From the NCBI GenBank assembly GCA_946546945.1, contig CAMNOU010000007.1, positions 1 through 64,000 on the forward strand: a stretch of DNA of 64,000 nt. The letters are read 5' to 3'. The position numbers and the translations under genes are program-made. The stretch is from an uncultured Lachnospiraceae bacterium. Lineage in GTDB: Bacteria > Bacillota > Clostridia > Lachnospirales > Lachnospiraceae. Shown here piece after piece: positions 25,630 to 33,716 of the stretch. The first letter of the stretch is position 1; every line of letters begins with the position of its first letter. The notes beneath the pieces are model-generated. The model had not been told where the DNA came from, made no database searches, and saw only the letters and a list, made by a program, of their open reading frames with translations.

Positions 25630-26700
25630 TTACACAAAATGTTCATAGGCTTCAATCTCTATATCCGAAAAAGACGCCATTTTCTCATAGATTTCCGCTG
25701 CAAAATCCAGAAGCGGGAAGAGCGCGACGGCTCCGCTCCCCTCTCCGAGCGACATCTCACAGTCCAGAAAACATGGTTTTCCCAAAGCTTCACTCACCAG
25801 ATGCGCTCCCGGCTCTCTGGATGCATGGGAAGCCAGGATGTAAGGCGCGCATTCCGGCGAATAACGGATTGCCAGCAGAGCGGCCACTGCAGAGATGAAC
25901 CCGTCAATGATGACAGGAATCCCGTAGATTGCTCCGCCTAAGAATACGCCCATCAGTCCGGCTATGTCGAACCCGCCGACTTTGGACAGCACATCGATGG
26001 GATCAGATGGATCCGGCCGGTTTACCCGGACAGCTCTGCGGATGACTTCCACTTTGCGTTTCAGCCCTTCCCCGGAAAGTCCCGCCCCTTTGCCGGTCAC
26101 CTCCTGTACATTCTTTGACAGCAGGACCGATGCGATTGCGCTGCTGGTCGTCGTATTCCCGATCCCCATCTCGCCGGTGGCCGCAATCTCATACCCCGCT
26201 TCTTTTAACTCTTTCATTTTGCTGATTCCCACCTGAATGGCGCAGACGGCCTCCTCCCTGGTCATGGCCGGACCGTTTGCCATATTCTGCGTCCCATAAG
26301 CAACCTTATGGCTTTCTACACCGGGCGCGTCATGGACCATCCCGATATCAATGGGATAGATGTCAACATCAGCCATCCTGCACATAATGGCGACACAGGA
26401 CTTCTCATGCAGGAAGTTTTCAGCAACGATCGCCGTCACTTCCTGTCCGGTCTGTGTCACACCCTCACAGACCACGCCATTGTCAGCACACATAATAACC
26501 AGTGCTTTCTTTTTTATATGAATCTTCGGCGTCCGCTGAATTCCCGCAATCTGCCGGACTGCCTGCTCCAGCCTGCCGAGACTGTTCAGCGGTTTTGCGA
26601 TGGAATCCCAGTGTGCCGCGCTGCGTTTTACAGCCTCCTCATCCGGCGGCTGAATCCCCGCTGTCAATTCTCTTATCTTTTTTTCCATTGAAATGCTCAT
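25630..26700 (-). CDS. cobT: nicotinate-nucleotide--dimethylbenzimidazole phosphoribosyltransferase
   Basis: 356 aa. Makes alpha-ribazole phosphate or another lower-ligand nucleotide for cobamide assembly. Motifs: RSAAHWDSIAKPLNSLGRLE at the base-binding side, IMCADNGVVCEGVTQTG, TGEMGIGNTTTSSAIASVL, and SLGEGSGAVALFPLLD carrying the catalytic glutamate (in GEGSGA). Second gene after the CobW-type GTPase, 46 bases downstream. Weak binding site before ATG 26700; an in-frame ATG four codons later is possible. No dimethylbenzimidazole synthesis gene is seen, so the base may be scavenged or different. Confidence 0.93.
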   Translation of the reverse strand: MSISMEKKIRELTAGIQPPDEEAVKRSAAHWDSIAKPLNSLGRLEQAVRQIAGIQRTPKIHIKKKALVIMCADNGVVCEGVTQTGQEVTAIVAENFLHEKSCVAIMCRMADVDIYPIDIGMVHDAPGVESHKVAYGTQNMANGPAMTREEAVCAIQVGISKMKELKEAGYEIAATGEMGIGNTTTSSAIASVLLSKNVQEVTGKGAGLSGEGLKRKVEVIRRAVRVNRPDPSDPIDVLSKVGGFDIAGLMGVFLGGAIYGIPVIIDGFISAVAALLAIRYSPECAPYILASHASREPGAHLVSEALGKPCFLDCEMSLGEGSGAVALFPLLDFAAEIYEKMASFSDIEIEAYEHFV

Positions 26701-26746
26701 ATGACTCTATCTTTATGCTTTCTATATTCTTTCTTATTCTTCCCGG

Positions 26747-27712
26747 TCAGGAAAAAGCTTCTTCCAACTTTTCCTCTAAAAGATCTGTCCCGATCACACA
26801 AATACGTCCCGTGTAATCCGGCGCGCCGTCTCTCAATGAATACTCGCCGGGAACCATATCAAAATAGATCCAGTGTCCGTCTGTTCCTTCCACCATGCCC
26901 TTGGCCCGAAGCACGATGCCGTAGTCTTCTGTCTCTGAAAACTGTTTCAGCAGCTGCTCAAGATAAGTCTTTTCAAATCTGTGCGGGGTCTCCTTTCCCC
27001 AGCTGATAAAGATCTCATCCGCATGGTGGTCATGATCGTGGTGGTCATGATCATGATGCTCGTGATCATGATGACCGGCCTCACACTCCGCCATTAACTG
27101 TTCTGCCAGAGAATCCTGCTGCTGCGCCACCCGCAGGATCTGCATCCCGTCGATCTGATCCCATGGCGTCGTGATGAGTGCGGCCTTCGGATTCAGCGCA
27201 CGGATTTCCTTTACACACTGCTCCAGTTCTTCTGTGCTTATATTTTGTGTCCGGCTTAGAATGATCGTAGAGGCATGTTCGATCTGATTATTGAAGAACT
27301 CACCAAACGCCTTCATCTGCCGGGAGACCTTTTCCACATTTGCGACTGTGATCAGGGCATTCAGTTTTACCTCAGGCACCTTTTTGCTCATGTTGATCAC
27401 GGATGTCATCACATCTGAGAGTTTCCCGACTCCGGACGGTTCAATCAGTATCCTCTGCGGATGATACGTTTCCATGATTTCTTTCAGGCTGTAATAGAAG
27501 TCTCCCACCAGGGAACAGCAGATACATCCGGAATACAATTCCTTAATCTGCACACCGGAATCCTTTAGAAATCCGCTGTCGATTCCGACCTTCCCGAACT
27601 CATTCTCCACAAGAACAACCTGCTCATCCTGCAGGGCTTCTTTTAATAATTTCTGAATCAGAGTTGTCTTGCCGGCTCCTAAAAAGCCGGAAATAATATC
27701 AATCCTGGTCAT
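26747..27712 (-). CDS. CobW/P47K-family metallochaperone GTPase
   Basis: 321 aa. G3E GTPase that hands metal to a client enzyme. Walker A GFLGAGKTT (residues 9-17), the metal-binding Cys63-Ile-Cys65-Cys66 in SGCICCSL, the glutamate-bearing ILIEPSGVG, and SRTQN in the NKxD place. A His/Asp-rich loop (about residues 228-248, HHDHEHHDHDHHDHDHH) links to the C-terminal CobW_C domain. Start at the ATG after AAAGGAT; a longer frame upstream overlaps the promoter. Cotranscribed with cobT, so cobalt handling for cobamide metabolism is plausible; zinc is the alternative. Confidence 0.9.
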   Translation of the reverse strand: MTRIDIISGFLGAGKTTLIQKLLKEALQDEQVVLVENEFGKVGIDSGFLKDSGVQIKELYSGCICCSLVGDFYYSLKEIMETYHPQRILIEPSGVGKLSDVMTSVINMSKKVPEVKLNALITVANVEKVSRQMKAFGEFFNNQIEHASTIILSRTQNISTEELEQCVKEIRALNPKAALITTPWDQIDGMQILRVAQQQDSLAEQLMAECEAGHHDHEHHDHDHHDHDHHADEIFISWGKETPHRFEKTYLEQLLKQFSETEDYGIVLRAKGMVEGTDGHWIYFDMVPGEYSLRDGAPDYTGRICVIGTDLLEEKLEEAFS

Positions 27713-27742
27713 ATCCTTTTCTTCCCTTTCTTTCCTGCTACC

Positions 27743-27771
27743 ATTATACAGAACCGGAACGGTTCTGTCTA
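27743..27771 (-). promoter_or_regulatory. cobW-cobT promoter with palindrome in the spacer
   Basis: TAGACA (27771-27766), 17-bp spacer, TATAAT (27748-27743) on the minus strand. The spacer is almost exactly filled by the perfect palindrome AGAACCGGAACGGTTCT (27750-27766), a position where a bound dimer would block RNA polymerase. Confidence 0.7.
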
Positions 27772-27775
27772 TAAG

Positions 27776-27808
27776 GGAAGAACCGGAGCGCCAGGCACCG
27801 GTTCTTCC
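27776..27808 (-). other. hairpin sharing the AGAACCG half-site motif
   Basis: Perfect 11-bp stem GGAAGAACCGG / CCGGTTCTTCC with an 11-base loop, nine bases after the stop of the second microprotein. There is no T-run, so termination would be inefficient. Its arms repeat the half-sites of the palindrome in the adjacent promoter. Confidence 0.55.
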
Positions 27809-27816
27809 AGATATTC

Positions 27817-27930
27817 TTATTGATTTTTCTTTCCTTTTGCAGAGAAGATGCCGGCCGCGATTCCGAAGATGCACATCATTGCGATAATTCCGATCATCCA
27901 TCCCTGTGTCATTGTAATTGCTGCTACCAT
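27817..27930 (-). CDS. 37-aa single-span membrane microprotein
   Basis: Starts ATG at 27930, ends TAA at 27819-27817. The peptide has a short N-terminus (MVAAITMTQG), one hydrophobic span of about 20 residues (WMIGIIAMMCIFGIAAGIFS) and a basic tail (AKGKKNQ). The binding site GGTGATC overlaps the 3' end of the microprotein gene before it. No family recognised. Position after a symporter and another microprotein suggests an accessory or regulatory subunit of the transporter. Confidence 0.6.
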   Translation of the reverse strand: MVAAITMTQGWMIGIIAMMCIFGIAAGIFSAKGKKNQ

Positions 27931-27938
27931 ATGATCAC

Positions 27939-28043
27939 CTAATCCTCTCTCTCTGCCTCTTTGAACAGTTTTCCGATAAAGTATCCGGCTACGGTGATTC
28001 CGATTACCATAGCTGCTGCTTCAATAATAATATGAGCTACCAT
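27939..28043 (-). CDS. 34-aa single-span membrane microprotein
   Basis: ATG at 28043 with a strong GGAGG eight bases upstream, stop TAG at 27941-27939. Peptide: MVAHIIIEAAAMVIGITVAG, then YFIGKLFKEAERED, a single hydrophobic helix followed by an amphipathic charged tail. It begins 30 bases after the symporter stop and is followed 8 bases later by the second microprotein. The good binding site, spacing and tight packing argue for real translation. Function unknown. Confidence 0.65.
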   Translation of the reverse strand: MVAHIIIEAAAMVIGITVAGYFIGKLFKEAERED

Positions 28044-28073
28044 TTGCCATTCCTCCTTACAGATTAAGCCCCT

Positions 28074-29567
28074 TTACGCTTCGTGAGTTGCCTTCATCGC
28101 CGCGGTTGCTTCTTTCTCTTCTTTGGAGAGACGGAAGTATCCTGGTTTAGAACCGGGCATTGCCGCGAAGGTAATCAGTCCTACGACCATGGTGATGATC
28201 ATGCACAGATAAACCTGATGGAAATTCGGCATACCAAGCCTGCCCTGCAGATCACAGGTGATCCATACTACGTTTGCGATCCAGGAGATCACACAGGTAA
28301 TGACAGTTGCTCTGGTATTTCTCTTCCAGCAAAGTCCGAATACCAGCGTTACAAACATCGGTACAGCCCAGGTAAAGATCCAGTTGATGGTCGTTACAAC
28401 GGTCGGCTGGAAGTTACTTAATACGATTGCTGCTACACCTACGATGATAATCATGATTCTCATGACTTTTACTTTTTCCTTCTCTGACGCATGAGGTTTG
28501 TAAAGTCCGCCGTACAGGTCATACGCGAATATGGTGGACGGGCAGAGGGAAGTCATGGCGAAGGTGGAAAGCAGTGCTCCGAGGAAGGAAGCGCAAATCA
28601 GTGCAACGACCCATTTCGGCAGGATCGCCAGCATCATAGCCGGAGTCATCATCATTGCATTTCCGCCGATCTTCAGATAACCAAGGGCAAGTGCCGCCAT
28701 ACCAAGCAGCGCCGGAATGATACAGAACAGACCATTGACCGGACCTGCAAGCCAGATGGATTTCTTAACCGCTTTTACATCTTCTGCCGCAATACAGGTC
28801 TGCAGTCCCATCTGGGACACTCCCTGGAACATACTGGTTGTGAAAATGGTCGGGATAGCAAAACCGATGATAAGGTCTTTGTTTCCGAAGATATCAAGCA
28901 TCCATGCATTTCCCGTATCGGTCAGGCCTTTTGCGACATCATCCCAGCCGTTGCCCGGAAGGCAGATAAACATAGCAATCAGAGCAATGATCAGCGCCGC
29001 ATACATGAATACCGCATTGATCATATTCAGCCAGGAAACCTCTTTCATTCCTGCCAGCAATACATAGAGGATACCGAAGATACCGCCCACGATTGCGCCT
29101 ACGAAGTAAGGCCATCCGGTACATACCATGAAGGTTACCGCTACACACTGTGTCTCCAGGCAAAGGCAGCCGAATACCAGCGGTCCCATAACACAGGCGA
29201 TCAGGATACGAACCTTCCTGCCATAGAGACGTCCGAACAGATCCGGAATGGTGTTCGTGCCAATCTTTCGTACCCACGGACCGGTAATCTGTGTGATGAC
29301 AACCATCATAACGGTACATCCGATTCCGAACCATACCGCGATGGAACCCATGCCTGCCGCATTTTCTGTCGTTCCCCAGATATGGGCGCTTCCCAGCATG
29401 GTAAGAGCCAGTGTGACACCGACCTGCGCTGTCGGAAGTCCTTTTCCGGCCAGAGCAAAATCTCCCTCACGGACTTTTCCTCTGTTCCTTCTTGCGATGA
29501 TGAAACCGACTCCCAGAATGGTAGCGATTTCATAAATCAATACAAAAATCAATACACCCCAGTTCAT
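28074..29567 (-). CDS. sodium:solute symporter family transporter
   Basis: 497 aa with about 13 membrane segments, the SSS (LeuT-fold) layout. Family marks: ARRNRGKVREGDFALAGKGLPT after TM1, TLALTMLGSAHIWGTTE (Na-site region), and AMTSLCPSTIFAYDLYGGLY in TM8 to the following loop. The solute is unknown. Its place beside a corrinoid methyltransferase set suggests uptake of the methylated substrate. Start ATG 29567 behind GGGAGG; an in-frame upstream ATG at 29624 lacks a site. Followed by two microprotein genes. Confidence 0.9.
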   Translation of the reverse strand: MNWGVLIFVLIYEIATILGVGFIIARRNRGKVREGDFALAGKGLPTAQVGVTLALTMLGSAHIWGTTENAAGMGSIAVWFGIGCTVMMVVITQITGPWVRKIGTNTIPDLFGRLYGRKVRILIACVMGPLVFGCLCLETQCVAVTFMVCTGWPYFVGAIVGGIFGILYVLLAGMKEVSWLNMINAVFMYAALIIALIAMFICLPGNGWDDVAKGLTDTGNAWMLDIFGNKDLIIGFAIPTIFTTSMFQGVSQMGLQTCIAAEDVKAVKKSIWLAGPVNGLFCIIPALLGMAALALGYLKIGGNAMMMTPAMMLAILPKWVVALICASFLGALLSTFAMTSLCPSTIFAYDLYGGLYKPHASEKEKVKVMRIMIIIVGVAAIVLSNFQPTVVTTINWIFTWAVPMFVTLVFGLCWKRNTRATVITCVISWIANVVWITCDLQGRLGMPNFHQVYLCMIITMVVGLITFAAMPGSKPGYFRLSKEEKEATAAMKATHEA

Positions 29568-29892
29568 ACATACACCTCCCTGATTTTTTTGACGGAATGT
29601 ACTTAACGTGCGGATTGCTCTCATCCGCTCTCATGTTTGTATTATAATTAAGAAAAATCCACATTTAAAATTTCAGAAACCTATACCATCATGCAATCCA
29701 GTTATTATTGTTAAATTCATACCAATTTTCTCTGAAATCATTTCCCCTTTTTTCATTATTTTAGCCAAAAAAAGAATGAAAATATGGGAAAAAAAGACCG
29801 AAAAAAGCCCGGCCGCAGAAATACAGCCGGGCTTTTCAAGGCTTTTTTATTCGATTCAGTCATTTTGTTATGCAAATTTGTTATCAATGATT
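29568..29892. other. intergenic region between the symporter and LysR genes
   Basis: Upstream of the symporter on the minus strand a TATAAT lies near 29643-29648 without a clear -35. The leader has a GCGGAT/ATCCGC hairpin. It also contains the LysR terminator (29801-29836) and the 17-base motif shared with 34994-35010 (29868-29884). No gene seen. Confidence 0.5.
29801..29836. terminator. terminator downstream of the LysR gene
   Basis: GCCCGGC (29807-29813) pairs with GCCGGGC (29826-29832), with T-runs on the minus strand (six) and plus strand (four). It ends the UroD-to-LysR transcript. Confidence 0.8.
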
Positions 29893-30789
29893 TCACGCAT
29901 CATCTTCCAGAATGTCAGACATAAAATTGTCAATAAAGACCTGTTTCATCGGATTATAATGCTCCTCATTCCAGGCCATGGTGAGACTGGGATCACTGAT
30001 CATATCCACATTCAGAAACCGAACAGAAGGATTGTTGTAGAGCAGGTTCCTGGTGTCCAGTATGCACACACCTACCCCGGCTTCCACCCAGAGCATCTCT
30101 TCAGACAGAGAAGATGCAAATTTCACTTTCGGGGTAAATCCGGCAGTTTTGCAGGCATCCAGAATCAGACGCGGGGATTCCTCCGAATCCTCAGTGGAAA
30201 CCATGATAATGGTATCGTCTATGAAGTCTGAAAGTTTGACGCGTCTCGCTCCGGCCAGCCTGTGGTCTTTGTGGACGACAACATGATCCTGTGTCTTTTC
30301 CAGCACCTTATAGCGGAGCATTTCCCGGTTCTTTAGATCAAAAAGAAGGGTAAAAATGATATCCAGTTCATTCTCATACAGTTTCTTGATCAGATCGTTA
30401 AAGCTGTAAGTATGCAGATTGATCTTGACCTGCGGATAATATTTTTCCAGATACTGCAGAATGCCCGGGAACAGGTCGCCTACATACATGCCTTCGAGAA
30501 TACCGATATTCAGTTCCCCGGAGAGTCCCTGGAAACTGTTCCTGGCATTGGCGACCGCCAGATTATAATCATTGTAGATCTTTTCAAATTCCTTTAGCAG
30601 AACCTGGGCAGGTGGAGTCAGCCGCACATACCGGTTGGAACGAACGAACAACTGCATATTCAATTCATTCTCGATTGCAGAGATCTGCCTGCTTAAAGCG
30701 GGCTGTGTAATAAACAGGATCTCGGCCGCCTTAGTAAAATTCAGAGTCTTTGCTACCGTTATAAAATACTTCATCTGCGTGATGTTCAT
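29893..30789 (-). CDS. LysR-family transcriptional regulator
   Basis: 298 aa. N-terminal winged helix (residues 1-65: MNITQMKYFITVAKTLNFTKAAEILFITQPALSRQIS in pieces, typical LysR spacing) and a two-lobe effector domain from about 90. Start ATG behind GAGGAG. It lies 44 bases after the DUF2284 gene in the same direction and upstream of the symporter, so it probably senses the substrate or product of the methyltransferase pathway and controls the symporter or the set. Effector unknown. Confidence 0.88.
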   Translation of the reverse strand: MNITQMKYFITVAKTLNFTKAAEILFITQPALSRQISAIENELNMQLFVRSNRYVRLTPPAQVLLKEFEKIYNDYNLAVANARNSFQGLSGELNIGILEGMYVGDLFPGILQYLEKYYPQVKINLHTYSFNDLIKKLYENELDIIFTLLFDLKNREMLRYKVLEKTQDHVVVHKDHRLAGARRVKLSDFIDDTIIMVSTEDSEESPRLILDACKTAGFTPKVKFASSLSEEMLWVEAGVGVCILDTRNLLYNNPSVRFLNVDMISDPSLTMAWNEEHYNPMKQVFIDNFMSDILEDDA

Positions 30790-30833
30790 CCGCTTCTCCT
30801 CTCTGGTGTACTGCTTTTGGAATGAATGACGTC

Positions 30834-31373
30834 TTACTCTTCCGGAAACAGGATACAGCTTGTGTATGTAATGGTCAGCGGGCCGTAATAATACGGGACA
30901 TTTGCCAGCTGACAGACTTCGGATACGACAAGTCCGTAAGCTTCCATGGACGAATGCATGCGCTCCGGGAAACGGCAGGGTGCATCCGGATAGGTACATT
31001 CTTTACAGATCGTACAGGCTCCGGAAGCCATGGGAAGCATCTTTTCCCCGGTTCCGATCCGCTCGCACAGATCCTTTAAGTGCTCCTTCTGAAGCTCCTC
31101 TGTCTCCATCATCATCTCAACATCAAAATCATCTTCCATCTGACCGGTCGACTGCACCAGAAGTCCCCAGTCGTACTCTTTCGTCTTTTCACGGATTTCA
31201 TCGAGTGTTCCGCATGCGGGCGGACAGCTCCAGCACCGGTCATACATCTGGCACCGGTCTGCGGCACACATGTCTCTGACTTCTTTTAAGTACCTCAGTT
31301 TGTCCGCCGGAAAAATCCCCCAGTGGGAAAACCCGGCCTCTTCCGCCAGCTGAATTGCCTTTTCTCTCGTCAT
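30834..31373 (-). CDS. DUF2284 metal-binding protein
   Basis: 179 aa, rich in cysteines placed as in DUF2284 proteins: CQMYDRCWSCPPACG near residues 41-55, and GACTICKECTYPDAPCRFPE near 120-137, the latter like an Fe-S ligand set. DUF2284 proteins commonly accompany corrinoid methyltransferases in anaerobes; their role is not settled, perhaps electron transfer or metal delivery to the activator. Starts 11 bases after the RACo-type gene and is translationally close to it. Confidence 0.85.
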   Translation of the reverse strand: MTREKAIQLAEEAGFSHWGIFPADKLRYLKEVRDMCAADRCQMYDRCWSCPPACGTLDEIREKTKEYDWGLLVQSTGQMEDDFDVEMMMETEELQKEHLKDLCERIGTGEKMLPMASGACTICKECTYPDAPCRFPERMHSSMEAYGLVVSEVCQLANVPYYYGPLTITYTSCILFPEE

Positions 31374-31384
31374 GCTTTTCTCCT

Positions 31385-32863
31385 TTACTCAAACATCATA
31401 TGTTCCATGTACAAATCGTTAAAGAACGGATTACCTGTCAGGCTGACTTCTTCAGCCTTGTCCGAAACGCGCACAAAGCGTTCTCTCGCAGCCGGATTTT
31501 TTGCGTAAAGCACGGCCCCTGCCAGGGAACTGTTGCCGACTGCCTCTGTCCGTTCCAGAAGTTCTTCGGGAAGCAGTCCGATGCCGGCCGCTTTTTTCAG
31601 ATTGATCTTCTGTCCGAAGCCGCCCGCAAGATAAAGTGCTCTCACCTGGCCATAGTCAACGCCATATTCTTTGATCAGAGTCTCTGCTCCTGCCCGGATC
31701 GCGGATTTGGCCAGCTGTACTTCGCGCACATCTTTTTCTGTAAAAACGACGGCATCACTGACAGGAAATCCATCGTCAAAATACTCTTCATCCATGCATC
31801 CGGTCTCATCCACGAGCTCTTCCTTCAGCAGTTCATACATGACTTCAAGAACGCCCGTTCCGCACAGGCCGACCGGTTCTTTTCCGCCGATCGTCTCAAA
31901 TGTGACGGTTCCGTCATTGATCTCGACACTGCTGATGGCGCCCGGGATTCCTGCCACTCCGCAGGTGATATTTCCGCCCTCGAAAGCAGGTCCTGCGGCG
32001 GTTGACGCCACAAGGATCCGGTCCTTATTGCCAATGGCCATCTCTCCGTTCGTCCCGAGATCGATCAGAATGCATACCTCGTCGCTCTGATCCATCCCGC
32101 ATGCGATGATGCCGCTGACGATATCCGCCCCCACATAGGTGCTGATTCCCGGAAGCAGGGTGAAAGGGCCATCCTCATGTAAGGAAATATCGACAGGCGT
32201 ATACGGCGCGACTCCCAGTGTCTCACAGGAAAGTCCCTCCAGAAGGTGCTGCATGGTCGTATTCCCGGAAATGACGGTACGGATCGTTTCGGGATCCTGT
32301 CCGAGTCTTCGGGTCAGCTCAGCAAGATCCTCCCGGATCAGGGATTTCAGTTTTTCTTTATCTCCCTCGTTGGATGCCTTGATCCTTGAGATCACATCGG
32401 CTCCGAAGGAACGCTGATGATTGATGCAGGTCCTGGTATCCAGCACCTTGTTCTGTGCGGTATCCACCAGAGAAGCGGCAACGGTTGTCGTCCCGATATC
32501 TACCGCGATCATCGTCCCTTCTCCCCCTGCATCTTCCGGCTCTTCCTCCGGCACATCCGAACCATTTCGTATCTGAAACTCTGTCTGCGCTACGATCTCA
32601 TCTTCCGACTGATCGAATTCAATCTCGAATTCTCCCTCAAGCCGGGTCTCGCAGGCAAGCCGCCATCCCTGTTCCAGATTCTTTTCACTTACAAACTTCT
32701 TTTCTTTCGGAGTCGGTTCCGGAGGGTTTTTTACAAACCGGATCAGACATTTTCCGCAGGTACCGTTTCCGCCGCAGTCAGCAGGCAGGAAAATCCCCCG
32801 GTTCTGCAGCTGTTCCAGTATGGAAAGACCGCTCCCTTCTGATATTGCTTTTACATGTTTCAT
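31385..32863 (-). CDS. RACo-type reductive activator of corrinoid proteins
   Basis: 492 aa. N-terminal plant-type [2Fe-2S] ferredoxin domain with Cys30, Cys36, Cys39 and Cys71 (LPADCGGNGTCGKCL and ACETRL), a linker, and a C-terminal ASKHA ATPase-like domain (IAVDIGTTTVAASLVD, ILIDLGTNGEMAIGN, LAGGFGQKI). RACo uses ATP to return inactive Co(II) corrinoid protein to Co(I). Start ATG after GGGAGAA; a longer frame to 32956 has no signal. It follows the corrinoid protein gene, with a terminator between them, and precedes DUF2284. Confidence 0.92.
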   Translation of the reverse strand: MKHVKAISEGSGLSILEQLQNRGIFLPADCGGNGTCGKCLIRFVKNPPEPTPKEKKFVSEKNLEQGWRLACETRLEGEFEIEFDQSEDEIVAQTEFQIRNGSDVPEEEPEDAGGEGTMIAVDIGTTTVAASLVDTAQNKVLDTRTCINHQRSFGADVISRIKASNEGDKEKLKSLIREDLAELTRRLGQDPETIRTVISGNTTMQHLLEGLSCETLGVAPYTPVDISLHEDGPFTLLPGISTYVGADIVSGIIACGMDQSDEVCILIDLGTNGEMAIGNKDRILVASTAAGPAFEGGNITCGVAGIPGAISSVEINDGTVTFETIGGKEPVGLCGTGVLEVMYELLKEELVDETGCMDEEYFDDGFPVSDAVVFTEKDVREVQLAKSAIRAGAETLIKEYGVDYGQVRALYLAGGFGQKINLKKAAGIGLLPEELLERTEAVGNSSLAGAVLYAKNPAARERFVRVSDKAEEVSLTGNPFFNDLYMEHMMFE

Positions 32864-32884
32864 CGTCACATTCTCCCGGGATTT

Positions 32885-32920
32885 TAAAAAAAACGGGATC
32901 CTCACAATGCAAGGATCCCG
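32885..32920 (-). terminator. terminator between the corrinoid protein and RACo-type genes
   Basis: Perfect 9-bp stem CGGGATCCT/AGGATCCCG (32920-32912 with 32902-32894) followed by eight T on the minus strand. It would make the upstream methyltransferase and corrinoid protein more abundant than the catalytic activator. Confidence 0.88.
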
Positions 32921-32976
32921 ATCACAACCAGTTACTTTTTCAATATTACAGATCAATCAGTCTGATCCACTCTCTT

Positions 32977-33606
32977 TTATGCAAATTCCAACGCCTTCTC
33001 AGCTGCACTGGTCGCGTCCTCTGTATATGCATCTGCACCGATGCTGTTGCAGAACTCCTGTGTAACAGGCGCACCGCCGATCATGATCTTGATCTTGTCT
33101 CTGACGCCCATTTCTTCTGCCGTCTTCACAACTTCGCCCAGCATAGGCATTGTCGTTGTCAGCAGTGCGGAGCAGGCAACAATGTGGCAATCGTTATCGA
33201 TGGCGGTCTGTACAAAGTTCTCAGGAGCAACATCTACGCCAAGATCGATGACTTCAAAGCCTTTGCCCTCGAACATCATCTTAACCAGATTCTTTCCGAT
33301 ATCGTGAAGGTCGCCCTTTACGGTACCGATTACGATTTTGCCCTTCGGTTCATTTCCCGCTTCAGCCAGATACGGTTTTAAGATTTCAGCGCCTGCATTC
33401 ATTGCGCGGGCAGCTACCAGTACCTGGGGAACAAAAATCTCATTTGCCTTGAACTTCGCGCCGATCACATCCATACCGGACAGAAGTCCGTTATTCAGAA
33501 TATCCGCAGGTGCGATTCCCTCTTCCAGCGCCTGGGTGCATAATGCAGCAACATCTTTTTTCTTACCTTTTTGCAGCTTTTCAGAAATATCATCTAAAAT
33601 AGCCAT
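32977..33606 (-). CDS. methyltransferase corrinoid protein
   Basis: 209 aa, MtaC/MtbC-like. N-terminal helical cap (residues 1-88) and a Rossmann B12-binding domain with the base-off motif D99-L-H101-D-I-G104 in TVKGDLHDIGKN, then SALLTTTMPMLGEVV and MIGGAPVTQEFC. It carries the methyl group between a substrate-demethylating and a methyl-accepting methyltransferase. Strong AAGGAGG site before the ATG. It lies 110 bases after the UroD-type gene. It is the only corrinoid carrier in the window, against four UroD-type methyltransferases. Confidence 0.95.
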   Translation of the reverse strand: MAILDDISEKLQKGKKKDVAALCTQALEEGIAPADILNNGLLSGMDVIGAKFKANEIFVPQVLVAARAMNAGAEILKPYLAEAGNEPKGKIVIGTVKGDLHDIGKNLVKMMFEGKGFEVIDLGVDVAPENFVQTAIDNDCHIVACSALLTTTMPMLGEVVKTAEEMGVRDKIKIMIGGAPVTQEFCNSIGADAYTEDATSAAEKALEFA

Positions 33607-33716
33607 GACATGTACCTCCTTATATTGTTATTTTCCTCATGCGTTTTCAAGTATACCATACAGGATGCATCATGTTTAGTAAATATTTCGAAATAATGGT
33701 AATTTTATCTCAAATC

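Noticed and set aside
27000-27080. Short tandem repeats (CATGATCATGATG-like) as a possible CRISPR or satellite
   Set aside because: They encode the His/Asp-rich metal-binding loop of the CobW-type protein in frame.
28083-29606. Long plus-strand frames opposite the symporter gene
   Set aside because: They mirror a high-GC third-position pattern of the real gene; no binding sites and no protein-like composition.
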